This document shows positions 33,501 through 48,400 of a stretch of DNA of 64,000 nt, in pieces. The notes beneath the pieces are model-generated. The model worked only from the letters and a program-made list of their open reading frames with translations. It made no database searches and was not told the origin of the DNA. Source of the stretch: Reticulitermes speratus (Eukaryota > Arthropoda > Insecta > Blattodea > Rhinotermitidae). The position numbers and the translations under genes are program-made. The first letter of the stretch is position 1; each line of letters opens with the position of its first letter. Where the stretch lies: NCBI GenBank assembly GCA_021186555.1, contig JAJKFL010000005.1, forward strand, positions 48,511,135-48,575,134. The letters are read 5' to 3'.

Positions 33501-36500
33501 ACCGATTTCAACCAAACTTGCAATGTTCGTAAGGCATGCGTGGACAGTGTGAGGTATGGTGTTTGAGTTAAATGATTTCAAGGGAAGGCGAGCTACAGAC
33601 GAGAAACTACTTCGATACCAGTAAAGTGCCCTTCTTTAAACGACCGATTTCAACCAAAACTTGCAATGTTCGTAAGGCATGCGTGGACAGTGTGAGGTAT
33701 GGTGTTTGAGTTAAATGATTAGCAAGGGAAGGCGAGCTACAGACGCGAAATTACATTCGATACCCAAGTAAAATGCCTTCATTAAACGACGATTTCAACC
33801 AAACTTGCGATGTTCGTAAGGCATGCGTGGACATTGTGAGGTGTGGGTTTGAGTTAAACGACTGCCAGGGAAGGCGAGCTACAGACGAGAGACTACTTCG
33901 ATAACAAGCAAAGTGCCCTTCATTATCGTCCGATTTTAACCAAACTTGCGACGTTCGTAAGGCATGCGTGGACAGTGTTAGGTATGGTGTTCAGTTAAAT
34001 GACTGCAAGGGAAGGCGAGCTACAGACGAGAAACTACTTCGATACCCAAGCAAAGTGCCCTTCATTATCGTCCGATTTCAACCAAACTTGCGATGTTCGT
34101 AAGGCATGCGTGGACAGTGTTAGGTATGGTGTGTCAGTTAAATGACTGCAAGGGAAGGCGATCTACAGACGAGAAAACTACTTCGATGCCAAAGTAAACT
34201 GCCCTTCATTATCGACCGATTTCAACCAAACTTGCGATGATCGTAAGGCACGTGTGGACAGTGTGAGGTATAGTGTTTCAGTTAAATGACTGCAAGGGAA
34301 GGCGAGCTACAGACGAGAAACTAATTCGCTACCCAATTAAAGTGCCCTTCATTAGCGACCGATTTCAACCAAACTTGCAATGTTCGTAAGGCATGCGTGA
34401 GAGTGTGAGGTATGGTGCTTGAGTTAAACGACTGCAAGGGAAGGCGAGCTACAGACGAGAAACTACTTCGATACCAAATTAAAGTGCCCTTCATTAGCGA
34501 CCGATTTCAACCAAACTTGCAAAGTTGGTAAGACATGCGTGGAGAGTGTGAGATATGGTGTTTGAGTTAAACGACTGCAAGGGAAGGCGAGCGACAGACG
34601 AGAAACTACTTCGATAACCAAGTAATGTGCCCTTCATTAGCGACCGATTTCAACCAAACTTGCAATGTTCGTAAGTCATGCGTGGAGAGTGTGAGGTATG
34701 GTGTTTGAGTTAGACGACTGCAAGGGAAGGCGAGCTACAGACGAGAAACTAATTCGATACCCAAGTAAAGTGCCCTTCATTAATGACCGATTTCAACCAA
34801 ACTTGCAATGTTCGTAAGGCATGCGTGGAGAGTGTGAGGTATGGTGTTTGAGTCAAACGACTGCAAGGGAAGACGAGGTACAGACGAGAAACTAATTCGA
34901 TACCCAAGTAAAGTGCCCTTCATTAACGACCGATATCAACCAAACTTGCAATGTTCGTAATGCATTCGTGGACAATGTGCGGTATGGTGTTTGAGTTAAA
35001 TGACTGCAAGGGAAGGCGAGCTACAGACGAGAAACTAATTCGATACCCAAGTAAAGAGCCCTTCATTAACGACCGATTTCAACCAAACTTGCAATGTTCG
35101 TAAGGCATGCGTGGACAATGTGAGGTATGGTGTTTGAGTTAAATGACTGCAAGGGAAGGCGAGCTACAGACGCGAAACTACTTCGATACCCAAGTAAAGT
35201 GCACTTCATTAGCGACCGATTTCAACCAAACTTGCAATGTTCGTAAGGCATGCGTGGACAATGTGAGTTGTGGTGTTTGAGTTAAATGACTGCAAGGGAA
35301 GGCGAGCTACAGACGAGAAACTAATTCGATACCCAAGTAAAGTGCCCTTCATTAACGACCGACTTCAACCAAACTTGCAATGTTCGTAAGGCATGCGTGG
35401 ACATTGTGAGGTATGGTGTTTGAGTTAAACGACTGGCAGGGAAGGCGAGCTACAGACGAGAGACTACTTCGATATACAAGCAAAGTGCCCTTCATTATCG
35501 TCCGATTTCAACCACACTTGCGATGTTCGTAAGGCATGCGTGGACAGTGTTAGGAATGGTGTTTCAGTTAAATGACTGCAAGGGAAGGCGAGCTACAGAC
35601 GAGAAACTACTTCGATACCCAAGCAAAGTGCCCTTCATTAGCGACCGATTTCAACCAAACTTCAATGTTCGAAAGGCATGCGTGGAGAGTGTGAGGTATG
35701 GTGTTTGAGTTAAACGACTGTAAGGGAAGGCGAGCTACAGACGAGAAACTACTTCGATACCCAAGCAAAGCGCCCTTCATTATCGTCCGATTTCAACCAA
35801 ACTTGCGATGTTCGTAAGGCATGCGTGGACAGTGTTAGGTATGGTGTATCAGTTAAATGACTGCAAGAGAAGGCGATCTACCGACGAGAAACTACTTCGA
35901 TGCCAAAGTAAACTGCCCTTCATTATCGACCGATTTCAACCAAACTTGCGATGATCGTAAGGCACGCGTGGACAGTGTGAGATATAGTGTTTCAGTTAAA
36001 TGACTGCAAGGGAAGGCGAGCTACAGACTAGAAACCACTTCGCTACCCAAGTAAAGTGCCCTTCATTAGCGACCGATTTCAACCAAACTTGCAACGTTCA
36101 TAAGGCATGCGTGGAGAGTGTGAGGTATGGGGTTTGAGTTAAACGACTGCACGGGAAGGCGAGCTACACACGAGAAACTACTTCGATACCAAATTAAAGT
36201 GCCCTTCAATAGCGACCGATTTCAACCAAACTTGCAAAGTTGGTAAGACATGCGTGGAGAGTGTGAGATATGGTGTTTGAGTTAAACGACTGCAAGGGAA
36301 GGCGAGCTACAGACGAGAAACTACTTCGATACCCAAGTAATGTGCCCTTCATTGACGACCGATTTCAACCAAACTTGCAATGTTCGTAAGGCATGCGAGG
36401 ACAGTGTTAGGTATGGTGTTTGAGTTAAACGACTGCAAGGGAAGACGAGCTACAGACGAGAAACTACTTCGATACCCAAGCAAAGTGCCCTTCATTATCG

Positions 36501-39500
36501 CCCGATTTCAACCAAACTTGCGATGTTCGTAAGGCATGCGAGGACAGTGTGAGGTTGGTGTTTCAGTTAAAGACTGCAAGGGAAGGCGAGCTACAGACGA
36601 GAAACTACTTCGATACCCAAGTAAAGTGCCCTTCATTATCGACCGATTTCAACCAAACTTGCGATGTTCGTAAGGCATGCGAGGACAGTGGAGGTATGGT
36701 GTTTCAGTTAAATAACTGCAAGGGAAGGCGAGCTACAGACGAGAAACTACTTCGATACCCAAGTAAAGTGCCCTTCATTACGACCGATTTCAACCAAACT
36801 TGCAATGTTCGTAAGGCATGCGTGGACAGTGTGAGGTATGGTGTTTGAGTTAAACGACTGAAGGGAAGGCGAGCTACAGACGAGAAACTACTTCGATACC
36901 CAAGTAAGTGCCCTTCATTAAACGACCGATTTCAACCAAACTTGCGATGTTCGTAAGGCATGCGTGGACAGTGAGGTATCGGTTTTCAGTTAAATGACTG
37001 CAAGGGAAGGCGAGCTACAGACGCGAAACAACTTCGATACCCAAGCAAAGTGCCCTTCATTATCGACCGATTTCAACCAAACTTGCGATGTTCGTAAGGC
37101 ATGCGTGGACAGTGTGAGGATGGTGTTTCAGTTAAATGATGCAAGGGAAGGCGAGCTACAGAGAAGAAACTACTTCGATACCCACGTAAAGTGCCTTCAT
37201 TAGCGACGATTTCAACCAAATTGCGAATGTTCGTAAGGCATGCGATGGAATGTGAGGTATGGATGTTTAGTTAAAGACTGCAAGGGAAGGCGAGCTACAG
37301 ACGAGAAACTACTTCGATATCCAAGTATAGTGCCCTTCATTATCGACGATTTCAACCAAACTTGCATAGTTCGTAAGGCATGCGTGGACATGTGAGGTAT
37401 GGTGTTTGAGTTAAATGACTGCAAGGGAAGCGAGCTACAGACGAGAAACTACTTCGATTCCCAAGTAAAGTGCCCTTATTATCGACCGATTTCAACCAAA
37501 CTTGCGATGTTCGTAAGGCATGCGTGGACAGTGTGAGGTATGGTGTTTGACTTAAATGATGCAAGGGAAGGCGAGCTACAGACGAGAAACTACTTCGATA
37601 TCCCCAAGTAAAGTGCCCTTCATTATCGACACGATTTCAACCAAACTTGCGATGTTCGTAAGGCATGCGATGGACATGTGAGGTTGGATGTTTCAGTTAA
37701 AGACTGCAATGGAAGGCGAACTACAGACGAAAACTACTTCGATACCAAGTTAAAGTGCCCTTCATTATCGACAGATTTCAACCAAACTTGCATGTTCGTA
37801 AGGCATGCGTGGACAGTGGAGGTATGGTGTTTCAGTTAAACTGACTGCTAAGGGAAGCGAGCTAAGACGAGAAACTACTTCGATGTCCAAGTAAAGTGCC
37901 CTTAATTATCGACCGATTTCAAACCAAACTTGCGATGTTCGTAAGGCATTGCGTGGACAGTGTGAGGTATGGTGTTTGAGTTAAATGACTGCAAGGGAAG
38001 GCGAGCTACAGACGAGAAACTACTTCGATGCCAAGTAAAGTGCCCTTCATTATCGACCGATTTAAACAAACTTGCGATGTTCGTAAGGCATGCGTGGACA
38101 GTTGCGATTGTGGTGTTTCGTTAAATGACTGCAAGGAAGGCGAGCTACAGACGGGAAAACTACTTCGTAACCCAAGTAATTGCCCTTCATTATCGACGAT
38201 TCAACCAAACTTGCAATGTTCGTATAGGCATGCGTGGACAGTGCGAGTAGGTGTTTCAGTTAAATGACTGCAAGGAAGGCGAGCTACAGACGAGAAACTA
38301 CTTCGATACCAAGTAAAGTGCCCTTCATTATCGACCGATTTCAACCAAACTGCATCTCGTAAGGCATTCGTGGACAGTGTGAGGATATGGTGTTTGAGTT
38401 AAATGACTGCAAGGGAAGGCGAGCTACAGACGAGAAACTACTTCGATGCCCAAGTAAAGTGCCCTTCATTAAGCGACCGATTTCAAACCAAACTTCGCCG
38501 ATGTTCGTAAGGCATGCGTGGACAGTGTGAGGTATGGTGTTCAGTTAAATGACTGCAAGGGAAGGCGAGCTACAGACGAGAAACTACTTCGAACCCAAGT
38601 AAATGTGCCCTTCATTACGACGATTTCAACCAAACTTGCAATGTTCGTAAGGCATGCGTGGACAGTGTGATGTATGGTGTTTCAGTTAAATGACTGCAAG
38701 GGAGGCGAGCTACAGACGAGAAACTACTTCGATACCCAAGTAAAGTTGCCCTTCATTATCGACCGATTTCAACCAAACTTAGCAATGTCGTAAGGCATGC
38801 GTGGACAGTTGTAGTGTATGGTGTTTCAGTTAAATGACTGCAAGGGAAGGCGAGCTACGGACGAGAAACTACTTCGATGACCCAAGTAAAGTGCTCCTTC
38901 ATTGCGACCGATTTCAACAAAACTTGCAATGTTCGTAAGGCTATGCGTGGACAGTGCGAGTGATGGTGTTTCAGTTAAATGACTGCAAGGGAAGGCGAGC
39001 TTACAGACGAGAAACTATTCGATACCCAGTAAAGTGCCCTTCATTAGCGACCGATTTCAACCAAACTTGCGATGTTCGTAAGGCATGCGTGGACAGTGTG
39101 ATGGTATGGTGTTTCAGTTAAATACTGAAGGGAGGCGAGCTACAGACGAAGATTCGATGCCCAAGTAAAGTGCCCTTCATTATCGAACCGATTTCAACCA
39201 AACTTGCGATGTTGTAAGGCAATGCGTGGACAGTGTAAGTGATGGTGTTTCAGTTAAATGACTGCAAGGGAAGGCGAGCTACAGAGAGAAACTACTTCGA
39301 TACCCAAGTAAATTGCCTCTTCATTATCGACCGATTTCAACAAAACTTGAATGTTCGTAAGGCATGCGTGGTCATGTGTAGGTATGAGTTTCAGTTAATG
39401 ACTGCAAGGGAAGGCGAGCTACAGACGAGAAACTAATTCGATACCCAAGTAAAGTGCCCTTCATTAACGACCGATTTCAACCAAACTTGCAATGTTCGTA

Positions 39501-40379
39501 AGGCATGCGTGGACAGTGTGAGGTATGGTGTTTGAGTTAAAGACTCAGGAAGGCGAGCTACAGACGAGAACTATCGATCCCAAGTAAAGTGCCCTTCATT
39601 ACAAACCGATTTCAACCAAACTTGCATGTTCGTAAGGCATGCGTGGACAGTGTGAGGTGGTGTTTGAGTTAAATGACTGCAAGGGAAGGCGAGCTACAGA
39701 CGAGAAACTACTTCGATACCCAAGTAAAGTGCCCTTCATTATCGACCATTTCAACCAAACTTGCGAATGTTCGTAAGGCATGCGTGGATCATGTGGTATG
39801 GTGTTTCAGTTAAGTATGCAAGGGAAGGCGAGCTACAGACCCAAAACTACTTCGATACCCAAGAAGTGCCCTTCATTAACAACCGATTTCAACCAAACTT
39901 GCAATGTTCGTAAGGCATGCGTGGACAGTGTGAGGAATGGTGTTTGAGTTAAATGACTGCAAGGGAAGGCGAGCTACAGACGAGAAACTACATCGATGCC
40001 CAAGTAAAGTGCCCTTCATTAACAACCGATTTCAACCAAACTTGCAATGTTCGTAAGGCATGCGTGGACAGTGTGAGGAATGGTGTTTGAGTTAAATGAC
40101 TGCAAGGGAAGGCGAGCTACAGACGAGAAACTACATCGATGCCCAAGTAAAGTGCCCTTCATTAACGACCGATTTCAACCAAACTTGCAATGTTCGTAAG
40201 GCATGCGTGGACAGTGTGAGGTATGGTGTTTGAGTTAAATGATTACAAGGGAAGGCGAGCTACAGACGCGAAACTACTTCGATACCCAAGTAAAGTGCCT
40301 TCATTATCGAACGATTTCAACCAAACTTGCGATGTTCGTAAGGCATGCGTGGACATTGTGAGGTATGATGTTTCAGTTA

Positions 40380-43300
40380 AAAGCTGCAAGGGAAGGCGAG
40401 CTACAGACGAGAAACTACTTCGATGACCAAGTAAAGTGCCCTTCATTGACGCAGATTTCAACCAAACTTGCGATGTCCGTAAGGCATGCGTGGACAGTGT
40501 GAGGTATGGTGTTTCAGTTAAACGACTGCAAGGGAAGTCGAGCTATAGACGAGAAACTACTTCGATGTCCAAGTAAAGTGCCCTTCATTATCGACCGAGT
40601 TCAACCAAACTTGCGATGTTCGTAAGGCATGCGTGGAAAGTGTGAGGTATGGTGTTTGAGTTAAATAACTGCAAGGGAAGGCGAGCTACAGACGAGAAAC
40701 TACTTCGATGTCCAAGTAAAGTGCCCTTGATTATCGACCGATTTCAACCAAACTTGCAATGTTCGTAAGGCATGCGTGGACAGTGCGATGTGTAGTGTTT
40801 CAGTTAAATGACTGCAAGGGAAGGCGAGGTACATACGAGAAACTACTTTGATACCCAAGTAAATTGCCCTTCATTATCGACCGATTTCAACGAAACTTGC
40901 AATGTTCATAAGGCATGCGTGGAAAGTGTGACGTAATGTGTTTCAATTAAATGACTGCAAGGGAAGGCGAGCTACAGACGAGAAACTACTTCGATACCCA
41001 AGTAAATTGCGCTTCATTATCGAACGATTTCAACGAAACTTGCAGTGTTCGTAAGGCATGCGTGGACAGTGTGTGTATGGTGTTTGAGTTAAATGACTGC
41101 AAGGGAAGGCGAGCTACAGACGAGAAACTGCATCGATGCCCAAGTAAAGTGCCCTTCATTACACCGATTTCAACCAAACTTGCAATGTTCGTAAGGCATG
41201 CGTGGTCAATGCGAGGTATGGTGTTTGAGTTAAATGACTGCAAGGGAAGGCGAGCTACAGACTAGAAACTAATTCGGTACCAAGTAAAGTGCCCTTCATT
41301 AACGACCGATTTCAACCAAACTTGCAATGTTCGTAAGGCATGCGTGGTCAATGTGAGGAATGGTGTTTGAGTTAAACGACTGCAAGGGATGGCGAGCTAC
41401 AGACGAGAAACTACTTCGATACCCAAGTAAAGTGCCCTTCATTGGCGACCGATTTCAACCAAACTGCAATGTTCGTAAGGCATGCGTGGGCAATGTGAGG
41501 TATGGTGTTTGAGTTAAATGACTGCAAGGGAAGGCGAGCTAAAGACGAGAAACTACTTCGATACCCAAGTAAAGTGCCCTTCATTATCGACCGATTTCAA
41601 CCAAACTTGCGATGTTCGTAAGACATGCGTGGAGAATGTGAGGTATGGCCTTTGAGTTAAACGACTGAAAGGGAAGGCGAGCTACAGACGAGAAACTACT
41701 TCGATACCCAAGTAAAGTGCCCTTCATTGGCGACCGATTTCAACCAAACTTTCAATGTTCGTAAGGCATGCGTGGGCAATGTGAGGTATGGTGTTTGAGT
41801 TAAATGACTGCGAGGGAAGTCGAGCTACAGACGAGAAACTACTTCGATAACCAAGTAAAGTGCCCTTGATTAACGACCGATTTCAACCAAACTTGCAATG
41901 ATCATAAGGCATTGCGTGGACAGTGTGAGGTATGGTGTTTCAGTTAAATGACTGCAAGGGAAGGCGAGCTACAGACGAGAAACTATTTCGATACCCAAGT
42001 AAAGTGCCCTTCATTAGCGACCGATTTCAACCAAACTTGCGATGTTCGTAAGGCATGCGTGGACAGTGTTAGGTATGGAGTTTCAGTTAACTGACTGCAA
42101 GGGAAGTCGATCTACAGACGAGAAACTACTTCGATGCCCAAGTAAAGTGCCCTAAATTATCGACCGATTTCAACCAAACTTGCAATGATCGTTAGGCATG
42201 CGTGGACAGTGTGAGGTATAGTGTTTCAGTTAAATGACTGCAAGGGAAGGCGAGCTACAGACGAGAAACTACTTCGATACCCAAGTAAATTGCCCTTCAT
42301 TATCGACCGATTTCAACCAAACTAGCAATGCTCGTAAGGCATGCGTGGACAGTGCGAAGTGTGGTGTTTGAGTTAAATGACTGCAAGGGAAGGCGAGCTA
42401 CGGACGAGAAACTACTTCGATGTCCAAGTAAAGTGCCCTTCATTGGCGACCGATTTCAACCAAACTTGCGATGTTCGTAAGGTATGCGTAGACAGTGCGA
42501 AGTGTGATGTTTCAGTAAAATGACTGCAAGGGAAGGCGAGTTACAGACGAGAAACTACTTCGATACCCACGTAAAAGTGCCCTTCATTAGCGACCGATTT
42601 CAACCAAACTTGCGATATTCGTAAGGCATGCGTGGACAGTGTTAGGTATGGTGTTTCAGTTAAATGACTGCAAGGGAAGGCGAGCTACAGACGAGAAACT
42701 ACTTCGATGCCCAAATAAAGTGCCCTTCATTATCGACCGATTTCAACCAAACTTGCGATGTTCGTAAGGCATGCGAGGACAGTGCGAAGTGTCGTTTTTC
42801 AGTTAAATGACTGCAAGGGAAGGCGAGCTACAGACGAGAAACTACTTCGATACCCAAGCAAAGTGCCCTTCATTATCGCCCGATTTCAACCAAACTTGCG
42901 ATGTTCGTAAGGCATGCGAGGGCAGTGCGAAGTGTCGTGTTTCAGTTAAATGACTGCAAGGGAAGGCGAGCTACAGACGAGAAACTACTTCGATACCCAC
43001 GTAAAGTGCCCTTCATTAGCGACCGATTTTAACGAAACTTGCAATGTTCGTAAGGCATGCGTGGAGAGTGTGAGGTATTGTGTTTGAGTTAAACGACTGC
43101 AAGGGAAGGCGAGCTACAGACGAGAAAACTAATTCGATACCCAAGTAAAGTGCCCTTCATTAACGACCGATTTCACCCAAACTTGCAAAGTTCGTAAGGC
43201 ATGCGTGGACAATGTGAGGTATGGTGTTTGAGTTAAATGACTGCAAGGGAAGGCGAGCTACAGACGCGAAACTACTTCGATACCCAAGTAAAGTGCCCTT

Positions 43301-43790
43301 CATTAGCGACCGATTTCAACCAAACTTGCAATGTTCGTAAGGCATGCGTGGACAGTGTGAGGAATGGTGTTTGACTTAAATGATTGCAAGGGAAGGCGAG
43401 CTACAGACGAGAAACTACTTCGATACCCAAGTAAAGTGTCCTTCATTATCGAACGATTTCAACCAAACTTGCGATGTTCGTAAGGCATGCGTGGACATTG
43501 TGAGGTATGATGTTTCAGTTAAAAGACTGCAATGGAAGGCGAACTACAGACGAGAAACTACTTCGATGTCCAAGTAAAGTGCCCTTCATTAAACGACAGA
43601 TTTCAACCAAACTTGCGATGTCCGTAAGGCATGCGTGGACAGTGTGAGGTATGGTGTTTTAGTTAAACGACTGCAAGGGAAGTCGAGCTATAGACGAGAA
43701 ACTACTTCGATGTCCAAGTAAAGTGCCCTTTATTATCGACCGATTTCAAACAAACTTGCGATGTTAGTAAGGCATGCGTGGACAGTGTGA
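40380..43790 (+). repeat. Higher-order satellite block (sister at about 45200-48570)
   Basis: The order of variant monomers is shared. The offset drifts from 4838 (40583 to 45421) to 4799 (43380 to 48179), because the sister copy lacks about 40 scattered bases. Confidence 0.75.
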
Positions 43791-43899
43791 GGTATGGTGT
43801 TTGAGTTAAATAACTGCAAGGGAAGGCGAGCTACAGACGAGAAACTACTTCGATGTCCAAGTAAAGTGCCCTTCATTATCGACCGATTTCAACCAAACT

Positions 43900-45450
43900 T
43901 GCGATGTTCGTAAGGCATGCGTGGACAGTGTGAGGTATGGTGTTTCAGTTAAACGAAGGCGAGCTACAGAGGATGCCCAAGTGAAGTGCCCTTCATTAGC
44001 AAACCGATTTCAACCAAACTTGCGATGTTAGTAAGGAATGCGTGGACAGTGCGAAGTGTGGTGTTTGAGTTAAATGACTGCAAGGGAAGGCGAGCTACAG
44101 ATGAGAAACTACTTCGATACCCAAGTAAATTGCCCTTCATTATCGACCAATTTCAACTAAACTTGGAATGTTCGTAAGGCTTGCGTGGTCAGTGCGATGT
44201 GTAGAGTTTCAGTTAAGTGACTGCAAGGGAAGGCGAGCTACAGACGAAAAACTACTTCGATACCCAAGCAAAGTGCCCTTCATTAACAACCGATTTCAAC
44301 CAAACTTGCAATGTTCGTAAGGCATGCGTGGACAGTGTGAGGAATGGTGTTTGAGTTAAATGACTGCAAGGGAAGGCGAGCTACAGACGAGAAACTACAT
44401 CGATGCCCAAGTAAAGTGCCCTTCATTAACAACCGATTTCAACCAAACTTGCAATGTTCGTAAGGCATGCGTGGACAGTGTGAGGAATGGTGTTTGAGTT
44501 AAATGACTGCAAGGGAAGGCGAGCTACAGACGAGAAACTACATCGATGCCCAAGTAAAGTGCCCTTCATTAACGACCGATTTCAACCAAACTTGCAATGT
44601 TCGTAAGGCATGCGTGGACAGTGTGAGGTATGGTGTTTGAGTTAAATGATTACAAGGGAAGGCGAGCTACAGACGCGAAACTACTTCGATACCCAAGTAA
44701 AGTGCCCTTCATTAGCGACCGATTTCAACCAAACTTGAAATGTTCTTAAGGCATGAGTGGAAAATGTAAGGTGTGGTGTTTCAGTTAAATGACTGCAAGG
44801 GAAGGCGAGCTACAGACGGGAAATTAATTCGATACCCAAGTATAGTACCGTTCATTATCGACCGATTTCAACCAAACTTGCGATATTCGTAAGGCATGCG
44901 TGGAGAGTGTTAGGTGTGGTGTTTCAGTTAAATGACTGCAAGGGAAGGCGAGCTACAGACGAGAAACTACTTCGATGCCCAAATAAAGTGCCCTTCATTA
45001 TCGACCGATTTCAACCAAACTTGCAATGTTCGTAAGGCATGCGTGGACAGTGTGAGGAATGGTGTTTGACTTAAATGATTGCAAGGGAAGGCGAGCTACA
45101 GACGAGAAACTACTTCGATACCCAAGTAAAGTGTCCTTCATTATCGAACGATTTCAACCAAACTTGCGATGTTCGTAAGGCATGCGTGGAATTGTGAGGT
45201 ATGATGTTTCAGTTAAAAGGCTGCAAGGGAAGGCGAGCTACAGACGAGAAACTACTTCGATGTCCAAGTAAAGTGCCCTTCATTATCGACAGATTTCAAC
45301 CAAACTTGCGATGTCCGTAAGGCATGCGTGGACAGTGTGAGGTATGGTGTTTCAGTTAAACGACTGCAAGGGAAGTCGAGCTATAGACGAGAAACTACTT
45401 CGATGTCCAAGTAAAGTGCCCTTCATTATCGACCGAGTTCAACCAAACTT
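43900..45450 (+). repeat. Higher-order satellite block (sister at about 49700-51250)
   Basis: The two segments match at an offset of 5797-5798, including a shortened monomer with two deletions (CGAAGGCGAGCTACAGAGG at about 43953 and 49750). Identity appears near complete over 1.5 kb, so the duplication is recent. Confidence 0.8.
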
Positions 45451-48400
45451 GCGATGTTCGTAAGGCATGCGTGGAAAGTGTGAGGTATGGTGTTTGAGTT
45501 AATAACTGCAAGGGAAGGCGAGCTACAGACGAGAAACTACTTCGATGTCCAAGTAAAGTGCCCTTGATTATCGACCGATTCAACCAAACTTGCAATGTTC
45601 GTAAGCATGCGTGGACAGTGCGATGTGTAGTGTTTCAGTTAAATGACTGCAAGGAAGGCGAGTACATACGAGAAACTACTTTGATACCCAAGTAAATTGC
45701 CCTTCATTATCGACCGATTTCAACGAAACTTGCAATGTTCATAAGGCATGCGTGGAAAGTGTGACGTATGGTGTTTCAATTAAATGACTGCAAGGGAGGC
45801 GAGCTACAGACGAGAAACTACTTCGATACCCAAGTAAATTGCGCTTCATTATCGAACGATTTCAACGAAACTTGCAGTGTTCGTAAGGCATGCGTGGACA
45901 GTGTGTGGTATGGTGTTTGATTAATGACTGCAAGGAAGGCGAGCTACAGACGAGAAACTGCATCGATGCCCAAGTAAAGTGCCCTTCATTAACAACCGAT
46001 TCAACCAAACTTGCAATGTTCGTAAGGCATGCGTGGTCAATGCGAGGTATGGTGTTTGAGTTAAATGACTGCAAGGGAAGGCGAGCTACAGACTAGAAAC
46101 TAATTCGGTACTCAAGTAAAGTGCCCTTCATTAACGACCGATTTCAACCAAACTTGCAATGTTCGTAAGGCATGCGTGGTCAATGTGAGGAATGGTGTTT
46201 GAGTTAAACGACTGCAAGGGATGGCGAGCTACAGACGAGAAACTACTTCGATACCCAAGTAAAGTGCCCTTCATTGCGACCGATTTCAACCAAACTTGCA
46301 ATGTTCGTAAGGCATGCGTGGGCAATGTGAGTATGGTGTTTGAGTTAAATGACTGCAAGGGAAGCGAGCTAAGACGAGAAACTACTTCGATACCCAAGTA
46401 AAGTGCCCTTCATTACGACCGATTTCAACCAAACTTGCGATGTTCGTAAGACATGCGTGGAGAATGTGAGGTATGGCTTTGAGTTAAACGACTGAAGGGA
46501 AGGCGAGCTACAGACGAGAAACTACTTCGATACCCAAGTAAGTGCCCTTCATTGGCGACCGATTTCAACCAAACTTTCAATGTTCGTAAGGCATGCGTGG
46601 GCAATGTGAGGTATGGTGTTTGAGTTAAATGACTGCGAGGGAAGTCGAGCTACAGACGAGAAACTACTTCGATAACCAGTAAAGTGCCCTTGATTAACGA
46701 CCGATTTCAACCAAACTTGCAATGATCATAAGGCATGCGTGGACAGTGTGAGGTATGGTGTTTCAGTTAAATGACTGCAAGGGAAGCGAGCTACAGACGA
46801 GAAACTATTTCGATACCCAAGTAAAGTGCCCTTCATTAGCGACCGATTTCAACCAAACTTGCGATGTTCGTAAGGCATGCGTGGACAGTGTTAGGTATGG
46901 AGTTTCAGTTAACTGACTGCAAGGGAAGTCGATCTACAGACGAGAAACTACTTCGATGCCCAAGTAAAGTGCCCTAAATTATCGACCGATTTCAACCAAA
47001 CTTGCAATGATCGTTAGGCATGCGTGGACAGTGTTAGGTATAGTGTTTCAGTTAAATGACTGCAAGGAAGGCGAGCTACAGACGAGAAACTACTTCGATA
47101 CCATGTAAATTGCCCTTCATTATCGACCGATTTCAACCAAACTAGCAATGCTCGTAAGGCATGCGTGGACAGTGCGAAGTGTGGTGTTTGAGTTAAATGA
47201 CTGCAAGGGAAGGCGAGCTACGGACGAGAAACTACTTCGATGTCCAAGTAAAGTGCCCTTCATTGCGACCGATTTCAACCAACTTGCGATGTTCGTAAGG
47301 TATGCGTAGACAGTGCGAAGTGTGATGTTTCAGTAAAATGACTGCAAGGAAGGCGAGTTACAGACGAGAAACTACTTCGAACCCACGTAAAGTGCCCTTC
47401 ATTAGCGACGATTTCAACCAAACTTGCGATATTCGTAAGGCATGCGTGGACAGTGTAGGTATGGTGTTTCAGTTAAATGACTGCAAGGGAGGCGAGCTAC
47501 AGACGAGAAACTACTTCGATGCCCAATAAAGTGCCCTTCATTATCGACCGATTTCAACCAAACTTGCGATGTTCGTAAGGCATGCGGGACAGTGCGAAGT
47601 GTCGTTTTTCAGTTAAATGACTGCAAGGGAAGGCGAGCTACAGACGAGAAACTACTTCGATACCAAGCAAAGTGCCCTTCATTATCGCCCGATTTCAACC
47701 AAACTTGCGATGTTCGTAAGGCATGCGAGGGCAGTGCGAAGGTCGTGTTTCAGTTAAATGACTGCAAGGAAGGCGAGCTACAGACGAGAAACTACTTCGA
47801 CACCCACGTAAAGTGCCCTTCATTAGCGACCGATTTAACGAAACTTGCAATGTTCGTAAGGCATGCGTGGAGAGTGTGAGGTATTGTGTTTGAGTTAAAC
47901 GACTGCAAGGAAGGCGAGCTACAGACGAGAAACTAATTCGATACCCAAGTAAAGTGCCCTTCATTACGACCGATTTCACCAAACTTGCAAAGTTCGTAAG
48001 GCATGCGTGGACATGTGAGGTATGTGTTTGAGTTAAATGACTGCAAGGGAAGGCGAGCTACAGACGCGAAACTACTTCGATACCAAGTAAAGTGCCCTTC
48101 ATTAGCGACCGATTTCAACCAAACTTGCAATGTTCGTAAGGCATGCGTGGACAGTGTGAGGAATGGTGTTTGACTTAAATGATTGCAAGGGAAGGCGAGC
48201 TACAGACGAGAAACTACTCGATACCCAAGTAAGTGTCCTTCATTATCGAACGATTTCAACCAAACTTGCGATGTTCGTAAGGCATGCGTGGACATTGTGA
48301 GGTATGATGTTTCAGTTAAAAGACTGCAATGGAAGGCGAACTACAGACGAGAAACTACTTCGATGTCCAAGTAAAGTGCCCTTCATTATCGACAGATTTC

